From assembly GCF_004168285.1 (NCBI RefSeq), contig NZ_SEWF01000043.1, positions 1 to 48,520 of the forward strand: a stretch of 48,520 nucleotides of DNA, in the 5' to 3' direction. The DNA is from Emticicia agri. Its GTDB lineage: Bacteria > Bacteroidota > Bacteroidia > Cytophagales > Spirosomataceae. Below, one piece after another: positions 1 to 9,300 of this stretch. Made by a program: the position numbers and the translations under genes. The notes below the pieces were generated by a model that saw only the letters and a program-made list of their open reading frames with translations, did no database searches and was not told the origin of the DNA. Position 1 is the stretch's first letter. Each line of letters starts with the position of its first letter.

Positions 1-726
1 TATAGAAAAACCAGAAGCAGGCAAAATGCTTTACTAAAATTGTTGGATAAAGGAATAGAAGCCTATCAATCCCTGCTCAATCAAACTCAAGCGAAAGGAT
101 TAAGTATGGTAGACGCTGAAACATTTAAGACCATTAAACTGGTTTATCAACAGCAAAAACAGCGATACTTACACCCACAAGCCAAGATACCAAACCGGAT
201 AGTAAGTTTGTACAAACCCTACCTCAGACCCATTATCAGGGGAAAAGAGAATAAACCCTTAGAGTTCGGAATGAAGGTTCATAAGTTGCAGGTAGGTGGA
301 ATCAGCATAATTGAATATGGAAGTTATGAAGCCTTCAATGAGTGTAAACGTCTGAAAATCAGTATAGTCAAACATAAAAGTACTTTTGGTCTATGTACCC
401 ATATAGCTGCTGACAGGATTTATGCTACCAATGAAAATCGTAAATATACTACTCAGAAGAACATCCAGACCAACTTTATTAGAAAGGGTACTGGAAAAGA
501 TGATAAAGCTACCAAACAAATCAAAGCAGTACTTAATAAAGAAAGAGCTACACGTTTAGAAGGCAGTTTTGGTAATGAAAAGGAACATTACCTCTTGCAT
601 AAGAACAAAGCCAGAAGTCCTGACAACGAACAAGTTTGGCTATTTTTCGGTATTCACACTGCCAATGCTGTTTTGATTGCCAAACGAAGACAGAAAGCTC
701 AAAGGCAAGCCCAAATGGCCGCTTAA
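1..726 (+). CDS. IS5/IS1182-like DDE transposase, C-terminal part (left end outside window)
   Basis: The reading frame is open from base 1, so the gene is cut by the window edge; a TTG at 40 is only an internal codon. The protein shows the C-terminal half of a DDE transposase: a basic stretch (IVSLYKPYLRPIIRGKEN) followed by FGMKVH, then an aspartate block (AADRIYATNENRKY) and a glutamate block (RLEGSFGNEKEHY), the usual second D and E of the IS5/IS1182 type. The first catalytic aspartate is not evident here, and the N-terminal DNA-binding part is missing. The 3' flank (about 727-800) probably contains the right end of the element, but without the left end the inverted repeats cannot be matched. 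The exact IS family (IS5, IS1182 or ISNCY) is uncertain; a transposase is certain enough. Confidence 0.8.
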   Translation, partial: YRKTRSRQNALLKLLDKGIEAYQSLLNQTQAKGLSMVDAETFKTIKLVYQQQKQRYLHPQAKIPNRIVSLYKPYLRPIIRGKENKPLEFGMKVHKLQVGGISIIEYGSYEAFNECKRLKISIVKHKSTFGLCTHIAADRIYATNENRKYTTQKNIQTNFIRKGTGKDDKATKQIKAVLNKERATRLEGSFGNEKEHYLLHKNKARSPDNEQVWLFFGIHTANAVLIAKRRQKAQRQAQMAA

Positions 727-934
727 ATTGAAAATTTCATATCAAAACTCACCCATAAAATGGGGTGGTTCAGTGTGTCTACTCGTAAACAGAAAAGTCT
801 CAATTGACGAAAAACTCACGATAGATTGTACTTTTTAAAGATGTTGCTCTTTGAAAATCAACAAGACACTCAGATTTTTGAGTGTCTTGTCGTTAGAATA
901 TTTTATCTAAGAGAATTTCCAAGGAAAGCCTACA
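727..934. other. Intergenic: IS right flank plus terminator
   Basis: This stretch holds the probable right end of the upstream insertion sequence, including a small hairpin (CACCCAT/ATGGGGTG) near 752-769, and then the terminator of the convergent ABC operon at 861-890. No open frame with coding character was seen. Confidence 0.5.
861..890 (-). terminator. Terminator of the ABC transporter operon
   Basis: This is a perfect 12-bp inverted repeat (ACAAGACACTCA / TGAGTGTCTTGT) with loop GATTTT. Read on the minus strand it follows the last gene of the ABC operon by 44 bases and is followed by a T-rich stretch. The stem is symmetrical, so it may also insulate the operon from IS transcription. Confidence 0.7.
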
Positions 935-1756
935 TTATAAATCATGAAATAAATCCCTTATTTCATTTATCAGTTTTGTAAAGGCAGGGAGCTTTCTTAT
1001 ATCTTCCCGCCACGCAAGTTCTCTTTCTAAAAGGTCGAAGGTATACTTGATTTTTGCACCAGAAACAGGATTTCCTTCTTTATCTTTTTCTCTGCCCATC
1101 AACCATAGGTTATCAGCAATAGCAGCAGTTGAAACAATATCATGTGAAACAATAATGATGGTATTGTGTTCATCCATATTGGCAATTTCAACAATCATTT
1201 CGCTAACTTCTTCTACCATATTGATGTCAAGCCCGCTAAAGGGTTCATCCATTAATAAGAAGTTATCTGTACATAACAACTGCTGGGCTATCGCTACACG
1301 CTGTTTTTGTCCGCCTGAAAGTTGGGCAGGATAAGAATCCTGATAGGGGCGAAGTTTAAAACGGTCCAGAAAGTCATAAATCTTGGCTTTGCGTTCTTCA
1401 GTATTTTTATAGTTTTTAGCAGCCCCGATTTCCAGATTGCCCAATACTGTGCGGTGCATAAAGAGCGGGTAATTCTGCTGGACAACGCCAGCACAACCGG
1501 GATGTGCAGGTTTTTTATCTTTACCATAGTACACACTTCCGGATGTAGGTTTCAGCAAACCCGCCATAATTTCGAATAGCTTGGTTTTACCAATACCTGA
1601 TGGACCAAGAAAACCCACTATCTGCCCTCTTACTGCTCCAGTCTGTGTAACGTCTTTTACTTCAGCATTAACTTTCTCCAGTATTACTTTATCGCCTAAG
1701 GTAAGATTGACATTTTCGACTTTAAGTATGGTGTCTTTATAGATATAATTTGCCAT
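935..1756 (-). CDS. ABC transporter ATP-binding protein, NitT/TauT type
   Basis: This is the cytoplasmic ATPase subunit of an importer of the nitrate/sulfonate/taurine class. The 273-residue protein has a Walker A motif (GPSGIGKT, around residue 52), a signature motif (LSGGQKQRVAIAQQ), Walker B (LLMDEPFSGLD) and the switch histidine (IIVSHD). The length is normal. Its start codon overlaps the stop of the permease gene upstream (shared base 1756), which indicates translational coupling, and the operon order is substrate-binding protein, permease, ATPase. About 40 residues beyond the ATPase core form a C-terminal tail. The substrate cannot be read from the ATPase; the assignment to NitT/TauT rests on overall similarity and the partner permease. 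Confidence 0.9.
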   Translation of the reverse strand: MANYIYKDTILKVENVNLTLGDKVILEKVNAEVKDVTQTGAVRGQIVGFLGPSGIGKTKLFEIMAGLLKPTSGSVYYGKDKKPAHPGCAGVVQQNYPLFMHRTVLGNLEIGAAKNYKNTEERKAKIYDFLDRFKLRPYQDSYPAQLSGGQKQRVAIAQQLLCTDNFLLMDEPFSGLDINMVEEVSEMIVEIANMDEHNTIIIVSHDIVSTAAIADNLWLMGREKDKEGNPVSGAKIKYTFDLLERELAWREDIRKLPAFTKLINEIRDLFHDL

Positions 1757-2541
1757 TATTTTTCAATTGTCATTTTTGAGTAAGGAAAGAAAAATTCACG
1801 CAATTTTCCTATAATAAAGTCTAAAAAGATACCCATAAGTAAAATTACCAGTTGAATGGCAAAGACATCGGACAAACGTAAGAGTTTGTTATTGTTCAAT
1901 AGCAATACACCAATGCCTCCTTCTGCTCTTGAAATGCCCTCTACCATCGTAAGCATCATCCAGGCAATTGCAAAATTCTGCCTGATTACCTCTAAGACCT
2001 GGTCGAATCTGCCTAAAATTATTACTTCCCATACAACCTGCCACTCATTCATGCGAAGGGTTCGTGCATGATAAAATTCATATTTAGGTATAGACCGAAT
2101 GATTGAAACCATAGAGGTAACAAAAAAGACAGTAATACCAAATACCATTAAAGTTACTTTCAGTTGATGTCCTGAGTGAGTGATAAGCGTAAAAACAAAT
2201 GATAAACCTACCAGTGTCCAAAACCGGAATTTTGAAATGAGATACCCGAATGGTCTGAAAAAAGGAATAACAGTGGCGTAAGAAATAATTAAAGAGATAA
2301 TAGTAGCTATAAATAAAGATTTCAGACAAAGCCAGGTACTGTTCCAGAGTTCATAAAAAAGGTTCTGGTTAGCAATTAACCCCTTTAGTGACTTAATAAT
2401 CTCCATTGGAGTGGGCAAAAGCCTGAAAGAACTTGTTGTCCATAGAATTAAAAAAACAGCTAACTGCACGGCCACCATAATGGCAATAGTAGATTGGCTG
2501 TTTTTGGTATTGGGAATAAAAAGATTTTTTAGTTTTTCCAT
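1756..2541 (-). CDS. ABC transporter permease, NitT/TauT type
   Basis: This is an inner-membrane permease subunit of 261 residues, with about six hydrophobic segments starting near residue 20 (IAIMVAVQLAVFLILW). The coupling region resembling the EAA loop is around residues 160-200 (RTLRMNEWQVVWEVIILGRFDQVL), where the ATPase subunit docks. The gene lies between the substrate-binding protein gene (55-base gap) and the ATPase gene (1-base overlap), so one operon is clear. The substrate is unknown; the family carries nitrate, sulfonates, bicarbonate, pyrimidine precursors and others. Confidence 0.87.
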   Translation of the reverse strand: MEKLKNLFIPNTKNSQSTIAIMVAVQLAVFLILWTTSSFRLLPTPMEIIKSLKGLIANQNLFYELWNSTWLCLKSLFIATIISLIISYATVIPFFRPFGYLISKFRFWTLVGLSFVFTLITHSGHQLKVTLMVFGITVFFVTSMVSIIRSIPKYEFYHARTLRMNEWQVVWEVIILGRFDQVLEVIRQNFAIAWMMLTMVEGISRAEGGIGVLLLNNNKLLRLSDVFAIQLVILLMGIFLDFIIGKLREFFFPYSKMTIEK

Positions 2542-2596
2542 AAAGTTATTAAAAGTACAATGGTCCGGAGCAGACTCCAGACCATATTTTATATTT

Positions 2597-4393
2597 TTAT
2601 CGACCCATTACAATCGTTACCCGACGATTCTTGGCTTTTCCTTCCGGAGTGGTGTTAGGTACCAATGGTTGAGTCTGGCCATGCGCAAATACCTGGATTC
2701 TACCTTCCGGGAAGTTGCTTGCTGATTTTTTCTCTAACCATTGTTTTACAGCAAAAGCTCTTGATTCTGACAAGGCCATGTTTGCTTCAGGATTTCCTAC
2801 ATTATCAGTATGTCCATGAATTTCAACTTTCAGGTTACTTGCAACTACTAAGTCGTTGAAAAGGTCATCCAATACTTTTTCTGCTTGTGGAGTAAAAGTT
2901 CCTTTTCCTGATAGAAACTCAATATTCCACGACTTCTCTGATACTTTTTCTCTAATGTTATCATCTGTCTTGAAGGTAACCTCTTCAGCAGCTGAGATAT
3001 TTTTAGAACGTGAAGCCACATTTTTCAGATAGCTTAGTTCAATTACATCATCAGATTTCGGAAACGATGGCATTAAGGCAGGATAGAGTTTGGAAGCAAG
3101 ATTGCCGAATACATCATATACAATTTTTACTACGTTTGTGCTTCCGTTATTCAGCCCGAAAATTTCCATGTTATCACCTAAATTATGTACAGCAGAGCCA
3201 CCTAAGTCAACTACTAATTTCTGGTTATCAACAGCCTGTGTTCCTTTATAGTATTTTACCCAATAAGCTTTATCTGCTTCATTATAAACTTTGGCTGATA
3301 ACTCACCCGCTTTATCTAATGCCGTTGAATATGACTTCACCTGATCGCCACCTTCAGCAATTCCTTCAATCAACTTTTCTATTCTATCCCGGTTATCTTC
3401 CATATACTTTTTAATACCAATCAATACACAAGGCATCTGGCTACGGTATTCCTTAGTTGATACGATGGATACTAAACCACCTTTTTTCTCGGCTACATTT
3501 ACATCTCCTGGTGTCCATGTTGCTACACCATTCACACTTACTTTTTTAGTTTCACCTGTGGGCTTGCCATTAGATACTACTTGTCTTTCTTCAGAATAGC
3601 CCGTAATATATTTTTCAGAAGCATCAAGGTAACTATCTGCTGCCACAAAGTTCATCGCATTGGGGTCATAGGTTTTTTCATCAGGGTTTACCGGAATTCC
3701 GTTATCGCCACACCATTTTACTACAATATTCCAGTCACCATCACGCAATACGGCGGCTGTCAGACCTCCCTTGGCATTTTGTGGGTTTTCTTTCCATGAG
3801 GGTAACCCCATAAATTTATCTTCACCTAATGATTTACCACAGGTATAAATAATCTGGGCTCTGTAATCATTTCCTAATTTTTCTAATTCAGGGTTTACTC
3901 CTGAGAGAAAAGCGGCTGCACCGTCTCCCATAATGGTAACAAACTGAACCCCTTCTGTCGTATTAGGGTTGCTCTTGTACTCAGAGGCAAATTTTACGAG
4001 ATTGGCCTGCATCTGGGGTACTTCATCCTGCCGGATAAGATTCAGATTAATTCCTTTTTTCTCCATAATAGAGCCTTTGGTGGTTTTGGCACCTCCGTTG
4101 GCAAAGATGGCCCCCATTTGTGCGTTCCACGCCCAAAGCATCCATCTGATTTCCGGAGAGCTTACATTTGCCGGTTGGTCGGAAGGCATTTCCACTGCTG
4201 AAACTGTTGAAGAGGCATTTTTAGGAGCGGTAGGAAGGTCAATTTTTCCAACGTCCTGCGATTGGGTATTAGATTTTTGCATCACATAACCACTATCCAG
4301 AATCAGCCATTTAAGGCCCCACAATCCACCAACAATCAGGATAGCAATGGTTAATCTGCCAAAAGGAGTTAATTTCGTATTTGCTTTTTGCAT
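2597..4393 (-). CDS. Membrane-anchored ABC substrate-binding protein fused to an OmpA domain
   Basis: This 598-residue protein has three parts. A single hydrophobic helix at residues 13-33 is followed by no clear signal-peptidase or lipobox site, so it is probably an inner-membrane anchor. A periplasmic-binding-protein-like region covers about residues 85-430 (features such as GDGAAAFLSG, WNIVVKWCGDNG and VLIGIKKYMEDNRDRIEKL). The C-terminus, about 490-598, is an OmpA-like peptidoglycan-binding domain with the motif GHTDNVGNPEANMALSESRA and the final NRRVTIVMGR. It is the first gene of an operon with a permease and an ATPase, so it is the solute receptor of that importer. The OmpA domain would tie the receptor to peptidoglycan, an arrangement not found in classical importers. 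The substrate is not evident. Calling the middle part a binding protein rests on operon context and general resemblance to phosphate/NitT-type receptors. Confidence 0.8.
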   Translation of the reverse strand: MQKANTKLTPFGRLTIAILIVGGLWGLKWLILDSGYVMQKSNTQSQDVGKIDLPTAPKNASSTVSAVEMPSDQPANVSSPEIRWMLWAWNAQMGAIFANGGAKTTKGSIMEKKGINLNLIRQDEVPQMQANLVKFASEYKSNPNTTEGVQFVTIMGDGAAAFLSGVNPELEKLGNDYRAQIIYTCGKSLGEDKFMGLPSWKENPQNAKGGLTAAVLRDGDWNIVVKWCGDNGIPVNPDEKTYDPNAMNFVAADSYLDASEKYITGYSEERQVVSNGKPTGETKKVSVNGVATWTPGDVNVAEKKGGLVSIVSTKEYRSQMPCVLIGIKKYMEDNRDRIEKLIEGIAEGGDQVKSYSTALDKAGELSAKVYNEADKAYWVKYYKGTQAVDNQKLVVDLGGSAVHNLGDNMEIFGLNNGSTNVVKIVYDVFGNLASKLYPALMPSFPKSDDVIELSYLKNVASRSKNISAAEEVTFKTDDNIREKVSEKSWNIEFLSGKGTFTPQAEKVLDDLFNDLVVASNLKVEIHGHTDNVGNPEANMALSESRAFAVKQWLEKKSASNFPEGRIQVFAHGQTQPLVPNTTPEGKAKNRRVTIVMGR

Positions 4394-4476
4394 TTTTATA
4401 ATGGTTTAGAAAGATGTATTTTTTGTAGGCTATCAAAAGTAAAAAAATGATTTTAATTCCCAATATCCCTGTCTGA

Positions 4477-4484
4477 CAAATATA
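4477..4484 (-). promoter_or_regulatory. Probable -7 element of the ABC transporter operon
   Basis: On the minus strand the sequence reads TATATTTG, a match to the Bacteroidota -7 consensus TAnnTTTG, 84 bases before the start codon of the substrate-binding protein gene. A clear -33 TTTG is not visible at the expected distance. Confidence 0.45.
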
Positions 4485-4638
4485 AATATTTGCTAAAGTT
4501 ACATTGTTTTTTGTAGTAATAAGCTACAAAAATGTGGCCGAATGGTCGAAAATCTATGTGTCCAAGGCGATTTTAGTGAGATTTTTTATTAAAAGGTAAA
4601 ATCTTGGTAATTATTTAGATAAATGACACAAAAATAAA

Positions 4639-4661
4639 AAGGCAACTTTTTCAGTTGCCTT
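4639..4661 (-). terminator. Terminator of the parA-lepB operon
   Basis: An 8-bp perfect stem (AAGGCAAC / GTTGCCTT) with a 7-base loop is followed on the minus strand by a T-rich run (complement of 4631-4638). It lies 55 bases after lepB, the last gene of the operon. Confidence 0.8.
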
Positions 4662-4716
4662 CTTCGTATAATAACTTTATGAAATCTGCCTACTGAATAA
4701 AATAAAGCCCATGCTT

Positions 4717-5862
4717 CTAACGAATAATACTAAACAAACGGCTCCAGCGGATTTTGTTCAGGAAGGTACCGTCTTTGTCTATGGACATCCAGATGAATAC
4801 GGCTTTACCCACAATGTGGTCTTCGGGTACAAAGCCCCAGAAACGTGAATCATCAGAACCATGACGATTGTCGCCCATCATGAAGTAATAATCCTGTTTG
4901 AATGTATAAGAGGTAATCGGCTTACCATCAAGCACTATTTGTCCGTTTACAAATTTGGCATCATCGTTCCCATCAAAAGTGGTGATAACCCCTTTATATA
5001 AAGCAAGATTTCTTTCATCTAACTGAATCGTAACTCCTTTTTTAGGAATCGTAACAGGGCCGAAATTATCTCTGTTAAAAGGAAATAAACGAGAATTGTA
5101 AGGGAAAGTATTATATCTGATATCAGTAGTGTCGCCTTTGGTCATTACCATTGGGGTAATGTTTTTCACAAAGTCAAGAGTTTTCATGTCTTTCACTGCC
5201 TGCTCGGTAGCTTTTACATAATAGATAGTTTTATCGGTTATGCGTAAATCCTGCTCAAACTCAGAGATTTCATATTTCTGAAAAACTTTTTCGTTTACCT
5301 GTGTATTGGCCTCAATAGCATACTCCATTTGCATTCCTGGAGGATTGGTGAAAATTTTATTGTTGATATATACCTGACCTTCACGTACTTCTACCACATC
5401 GCCCGGAATACCAATACAACGTTTGATGTAGTTGGTTCTTAAATCAACCGGATATTTGTCATAGCCACCAAATTCGTCAGGCCTTTCCGGACAGCCGGGA
5501 TAGTTAAATACCACTACATCACCATTTTTTACATGGGTAAAGCCGGGTAATCTGTATTGAGGCAGCTGAATCCAGTCAACATACGAAGGAATTTCGGTAA
5601 ACCAGATTTTCTGATGTGTTAAGGGAACCTGTAAAATTGTTTTGGGTGTTCGGGTACCGTAATGTAATTTACTTACAAAAAGAAAATCATTGATTAACAG
5701 ACTTTTTTCCATAGAGCCTGTCGGAATAGTATATGCTTCTAAAAAAAGCCAGCGAATCAGGGTAGCTGCCACTACTGCAAACAGCACTGAGTCGAACCAC
5801 TCTCTGGTTGCTGATTTTTTCTTTACAGGTTTTTCTTGTGTTTTTGTTTGAACTTCTGCCAT
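4717..5862 (-). CDS. lepB: Signal peptidase I
   Basis: This membrane-bound serine protease removes signal peptides from exported proteins. After a basic N-terminus there is one membrane segment (about residues 25-45), then the catalytic serine block [10 protein letters not shown] (Ser50) and the general-base lysine in [12 protein letters not shown] (Lys147). The C-terminal conserved block is [18 protein letters not shown]. At 381 residues it is longer than the E. coli enzyme because of a large insert between the lysine box and the MGDN box, usual in Bacteroidota. It is the last gene of the parA-parB-DUF5683-dapB-lepB run, 84 bases after dapB, and is followed by a hairpin terminator. Confidence 0.95.
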   Translation of the reverse strand: MAEVQTKTQEKPVKKKSATREWFDSVLFAVVAATLIRWLFLEAYTIPTGSMEKSLLINDFLFVSKLHYGTRTPKTILQVPLTHQKIWFTEIPSYVDWIQLPQYRLPGFTHVKNGDVVVFNYPGCPERPDEFGGYDKYPVDLRTNYIKRCIGIPGDVVEVREGQVYINNKIFTNPPGMQMEYAIEANTQVNEKVFQKYEISEFEQDLRITDKTIYYVKATEQAVKDMKTLDFVKNITPMVMTKGDTTDIRYNTFPYNSRLFPFNRDNFGPVTIPKKGVTIQLDERNLALYKGVITTFDGNDDAKFVNGQIVLDGKPITSYTFKQDYYFMMGDNRHGSDDSRFWGFVPEDHIVGKAVFIWMSIDKDGTFLNKIRWSRLFSIIR

Positions 5863-5946
5863 ATATGCTTTACTCCTGAGCGGAGATTTTTTAATTAAAT
5901 GATTATCGGGGTTAATATATTGTTTAGGAATAAGCTAAATTTATCA

Positions 5947-6666
5947 TTAAAGGCCTAACATATCCTGCATACCAAAAATTCCGGTTTTACCCTGAATCCA
6001 TTCAGCGGCTATTACTGCTCCCAAAGCAAATCCGTTTCTGCTATGCGCTATGTGTTTGATTTCAATCTGGTCAACTTCTGAAATATACTTTACTTCATGC
6101 GTGCCGGGTACTTTTCCTTCTCTTGAAGACCAGATAGGTACTTCATTGTCGTTAGCTGTCAGGTTATTTACCCATTTAATTTTATTGCCTAAATTTTCAA
6201 TAATGCCCTGTGCAAGGGTTATAGCTGTTCCGCTTGGGGCATCTCTTTTTTCGGTGTGATGAATTTCATTGGTTGAAACCTTATATTCGTTGGTATAAGG
6301 GCTCATGAGTTTTGCCAATGATTTATTGAGTTCAAAAAACAGGTTGACACCAATACTATAATTTGAAGCATAGAAAAAAGCGCCTTCGTTTTCCAGACAC
6401 AATCTGGCAATTTCATCCTGATGTTGTAGCCATCCGGTAGTGCCTGATACTGTGGGCAAACCAAATTCCATACAGAATTTTAAATTGCCATAAGCCGATT
6501 CGGGTGAACTGAACTCAATGACTACATCAGTATTTTCAGAATTAATTGATAATAAATCTGTACGGTTACTAATATCTATTTTTGCAGAAATTTCATGACC
6601 TCTCTGTAAAGCAATCTGTTCTATTACTTTACCCATCTTTCCATATCCTAATAAGGCAATACGCAT
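5947..6666 (-). CDS. dapB: 4-hydroxy-tetrahydrodipicolinate reductase
   Basis: This cytoplasmic enzyme reduces hydroxy-tetrahydrodipicolinate with NAD(P)H in the diaminopimelate/lysine pathway, and so also feeds peptidoglycan synthesis. The 239-residue protein begins with a Rossmann nucleotide-binding motif (LLGYGKMGKVIE), has the substrate-binding and catalytic block EIHHTEKRDAPSGTA near residues 134-148, and ends with the expected ERxF-less short C-terminus of Bacteroidota enzymes. It is 26 bases downstream of the DUF5683 gene and is followed by lepB, so it is part of an operon that links chromosome partition with envelope growth. Confidence 0.95.
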   Translation of the reverse strand: MRIALLGYGKMGKVIEQIALQRGHEISAKIDISNRTDLLSINSENTDVVIEFSSPESAYGNLKFCMEFGLPTVSGTTGWLQHQDEIARLCLENEGAFFYASNYSIGVNLFFELNKSLAKLMSPYTNEYKVSTNEIHHTEKRDAPSGTAITLAQGIIENLGNKIKWVNNLTANDNEVPIWSSREGKVPGTHEVKYISEVDQIEIKHIAHSRNGFALGAVIAAEWIQGKTGIFGMQDMLGL

Positions 6667-6692
6667 ATACTTAATGAATGGTTATTTATCAG

Positions 6693-7397
6693 TTAAAATC
6701 TCAATACAACGCTTGCGCCAATGGCATTGCCATAAGCAGTTGATTGAATACTGGGTTCAAATTTAAGCGAAATATCATCGCTCATGTCAAAGGTTTTTAA
6801 GTGTGCCGATACATTGGCCTGCACCGCCTGGAGTGTCCAGCCAACGGCAAATAATATCACGGTTAAATCTCGGTAACGTCTGAAACTATTCACTGCGGGT
6901 TCTACCTGTGCTTGTGTAAACGGGCCGAGTGTTCTTCCGGTTTTTTTATTCCATATGCCCGAAATCTCCTCAATCATTATTTCTTTATCGCTACCTCTCA
7001 CAATCTGTTGCAAATAGCGTTTATAGTACCAGTATCTGTCGTTGGTAAACCAGAATGCGTAAACCCCTCCGGCGGCTGCACTATACACTATCGGAATCAC
7101 CCAATACTCTTTATTAGTAGCTTGTCCCCAACCCGGAAGTACGAGCGAACGTAACAATGCTTTACGAGCCGGATTGGCCTTTTTTGCAGAATCTGCTTTG
7201 AAAACTCTGGTGAGGAAGTTTTCTCTATTGGCAGAATCTGATTTGAGAAATTTACTGGTAAGCCTGAACTTTCTGGTAGAGTCAATCAATACTTTCTTGA
7301 TGGAATCGGTTCTGACAGGAATATTGCTGAGTGTATCGGGTTTTTGAGCAAAAGTAATCGTGGTAACCAATAAAAGAAAAACCAATGTCCGAACCAT
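6693..7397 (-). CDS. DUF5683 family secreted or membrane protein
   Basis: The start chosen at 7397 gives a good signal peptide (MVRTLVFLLLVTTITFAQ, then KPDTLSN). The frame is open for 24 more codons upstream, but those residues are lysine-rich and do not look like a protein start. The mature part has a charged stretch with serine and aspartate (about residues 20-75), then the DUF5683 core: KALLRSLVLPGWGQATNKEYW with a hydrophobic segment (VYSAAAGGVYAFWF), a tyrosine-rich loop and a second hydrophobic stretch (VILFAVGWTLQAVQA). The function is unknown. The gene sits between parB and dapB, a placement conserved in Bacteroidota, which hints at a role in envelope growth or division. Confidence 0.85.
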   Translation of the reverse strand: MVRTLVFLLLVTTITFAQKPDTLSNIPVRTDSIKKVLIDSTRKFRLTSKFLKSDSANRENFLTRVFKADSAKKANPARKALLRSLVLPGWGQATNKEYWVIPIVYSAAAGGVYAFWFTNDRYWYYKRYLQQIVRGSDKEIMIEEISGIWNKKTGRTLGPFTQAQVEPAVNSFRRYRDLTVILFAVGWTLQAVQANVSAHLKTFDMSDDISLKFEPSIQSTAYGNAIGASVVLRF

Positions 7398-7496
7398 ATT
7401 CCGAAAATTTAATTGCTTATAAAGAGACAAAATTAGGTTCTTATATTTCTTTTTACAATCGTTTAACAATTTTTAAGCTCATTAGATACACCTTTA

Positions 7497-8423
7497 TTAT
7501 TCCTGATTTACCTTGATAGAGTTCAGGATTCTGTCTAATTCGTCTTTTGATGAGAACGGAATTTTTATTTCTCCCTTATGCTTTTCGTCGGCTTTTACCA
7601 ACACTTTTGTGCCAAAATAGCCTTGTAATCTGAATTGTAACGAAGAAATCTCTTGTTTTATTGAGGTCTGGCGTTTGCCTTTGTTATCTTCCTGAATCAA
7701 TAAAGCCAATCGACGTACTTCGTCTTCTATCTTACGCACCGACCAGTTTTCTTCTACTACTTTACTGAAAAGTTTAATCTGTGTTTCATGATTATCGATA
7801 TTAATCAGGGCACGGGCATGACCCATCGAAATCTCATTGTCACGAACAGCCGCCTGAATCACATCAGGTAATTTAAGCAAACGAAGATAGTTATTCACAG
7901 TAGTCCGGTTTTTACCTACTCTGTCGCCCAATTCTTCTTGTTTCAATTGAAATTCGCTCAACAGGCGGTGATAACTCAAGGCAATTTCTATGGCATTCAG
8001 GTTTTCACGCTGAATGTTTTCGATTAATGCCATTTCGAGCATCTGCTGGTCATCAGCTGTACGGATATAAGCAGGAATTTTGGTTAATCCGGCCAGTTTA
8101 GAGGCTTGTAAACGGCGTTCCCCTGAAATTAAGGTATATTTACCCGGACTTGATTCCTTGACAGTTATCGGCTGGATAATCCCTAATACTTTGATAGATT
8201 CGGCTAATTCCTGTAATGCCTCCTGATCGAAATGCGTACGGGGCTGGTAAGGATTCGTTTCAACCGACTCTATCAGTACTTCGTGCATAGAACTGATAGC
8301 CTCTAAACGACGAGGAATAGTTGGTGTTTCGGAAGGAGTATTTCCAGAGTCTGACAACAACGCCCCTAAACCTCTGCCGAGTCCGGTCATACTCTTTTTT
8401 GGGTTTCCAATTTTAGATTCCAT
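7497..8423 (-). CDS. parB: Chromosome partitioning protein ParB
   Basis: This CTP-dependent DNA clamp binds parS sites and spreads around them for chromosome segregation. The protein starts with the conserved MTGLGRGLGALLSD segment (residues 12-25), has the ParB/Srx-like CTP-binding domain with NPYQPR and GERRLQASKLAG, and a helix-turn-helix (KQEELGDRVGKNRTTVNNYLRLLKLP, about residues 157-182). The C-terminus is a short dimerisation domain. The length of 308 is normal. Translation could also begin at Met12. The gene follows parA by 66 bases and precedes the DUF5683 gene by 99. Likely sites for it lie just upstream of parA (9337-9374). Confidence 0.95.
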   Translation of the reverse strand: MESKIGNPKKSMTGLGRGLGALLSDSGNTPSETPTIPRRLEAISSMHEVLIESVETNPYQPRTHFDQEALQELAESIKVLGIIQPITVKESSPGKYTLISGERRLQASKLAGLTKIPAYIRTADDQQMLEMALIENIQRENLNAIEIALSYHRLLSEFQLKQEELGDRVGKNRTTVNNYLRLLKLPDVIQAAVRDNEISMGHARALINIDNHETQIKLFSKVVEENWSVRKIEDEVRRLALLIQEDNKGKRQTSIKQEISSLQFRLQGYFGTKVLVKADEKHKGEIKIPFSSKDELDRILNSIKVNQE

Positions 8424-8489
8424 ATCTTTATTAATGTTAAATGGGTTTTAGCTTCCCATGTACATTTATTTTAGTTCTGTTGTAATTAA

Positions 8490-9272
8490 TCAGTTTTCCG
8501 ATACCAGTTTTCCATTTTTTATCAGAATCTCTCTTGCCAGATTCAGATAACTGATGGCCCCTTTACTATCGGCATCTTGTGCCAGTGCTGGTACGCCATA
8601 ACTTGGCGATTCAGACAAGCGGATATTTCTCGGAATCAGGGTCTGAAAAACCATATTTCTGAAGTGCGTGGTAACCTCATGCACTACCTGATTTGACAAG
8701 CGCACACGCAAATCATACATGGTTAGTAATATTCCCTCAATTGTTAAAGCCGGATTTAACCGTTGCTGAATGATTTTGATGGTATTTAATAATTTACCCA
8801 AACCTTCTAAGGCAAAGTATTCACATTGTACAGGTACAATCACCGAATCAGCAGCAGTAAGACTATTAATCACAATGAGACCTAAAGATGGCGAACAATC
8901 GATGATAATAAAATCATACATATCTTTCACGTCCATCAACGACTCTTTCATCTTTTCTTCACGTTTCGGAAGATTAATCATTTCGATTTCAGCACCAACA
9001 AGGTCGATGTGAGAGGGCAATAAATCAAGATTGGGAAAGTCTGTTTCGATGATAATATCGCGCGGACGAATATCGTCTACCATACATTCGTAAATGCTGT
9101 TTTCTACTTCCTTGGGGTTAAATCCCAGACCGGAAGTAGCATTAGCTTGTGGGTCAGCATCAATGATGAGTGTACGAAATTCGAGCGCAGCCAAACTGGC
9201 TGCTAAATTTATGGTAGTGGTTGTTTTACCTACGCCGCCTTTTTGGTTGGCAATTGCTATTATTTTTCCCAT
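8490..9272 (-). CDS. parA: Chromosome partitioning ATPase ParA (Soj)
   Basis: This is a Walker-type ATPase that moves ParB-bound origins along the nucleoid. The 260-residue protein opens directly with the deviant Walker A motif (IANQKGGVGKTTTTINLAASLA), has DADPQANATSGLG and the Walker B strand FIIIDCSPSLGL, and lacks the N-terminal DNA-binding extension of plasmid type Ia ParA, which fits a chromosomal Soj. It is the first gene of the operon. Its upstream region contains inverted repeats and parS-like palindromes, so autoregulation by ParA or ParB is plausible. Confidence 0.95.
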   Translation of the reverse strand: MGKIIAIANQKGGVGKTTTTINLAASLAALEFRTLIIDADPQANATSGLGFNPKEVENSIYECMVDDIRPRDIIIETDFPNLDLLPSHIDLVGAEIEMINLPKREEKMKESLMDVKDMYDFIIIDCSPSLGLIVINSLTAADSVIVPVQCEYFALEGLGKLLNTIKIIQQRLNPALTIEGILLTMYDLRVRLSNQVVHEVTTHFRNMVFQTLIPRNIRLSESPSYGVPALAQDADSKGAISYLNLAREILIKNGKLVSEN

Positions 9273-9300
9273 TGCTTGTGGTTAGAGAAAATTACTGGCT

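Larger units (their letters stand above)
4394..4716. other. Intergenic region with divergent signals: ABC operon leader and lepB terminator
   Basis: The 323 bases hold no credible gene. They contain a likely -7 element for the ABC operon (4477-4484), a 9-bp hairpin (TTTTTGTAG / CTACAAAAA at 4508-4516 and 4524-4532) upstream of it, and the terminator of the lepB operon at 4639-4661. The hairpin could be a regulator binding site or part of a longer transcript; nothing decides which. Confidence 0.5.
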
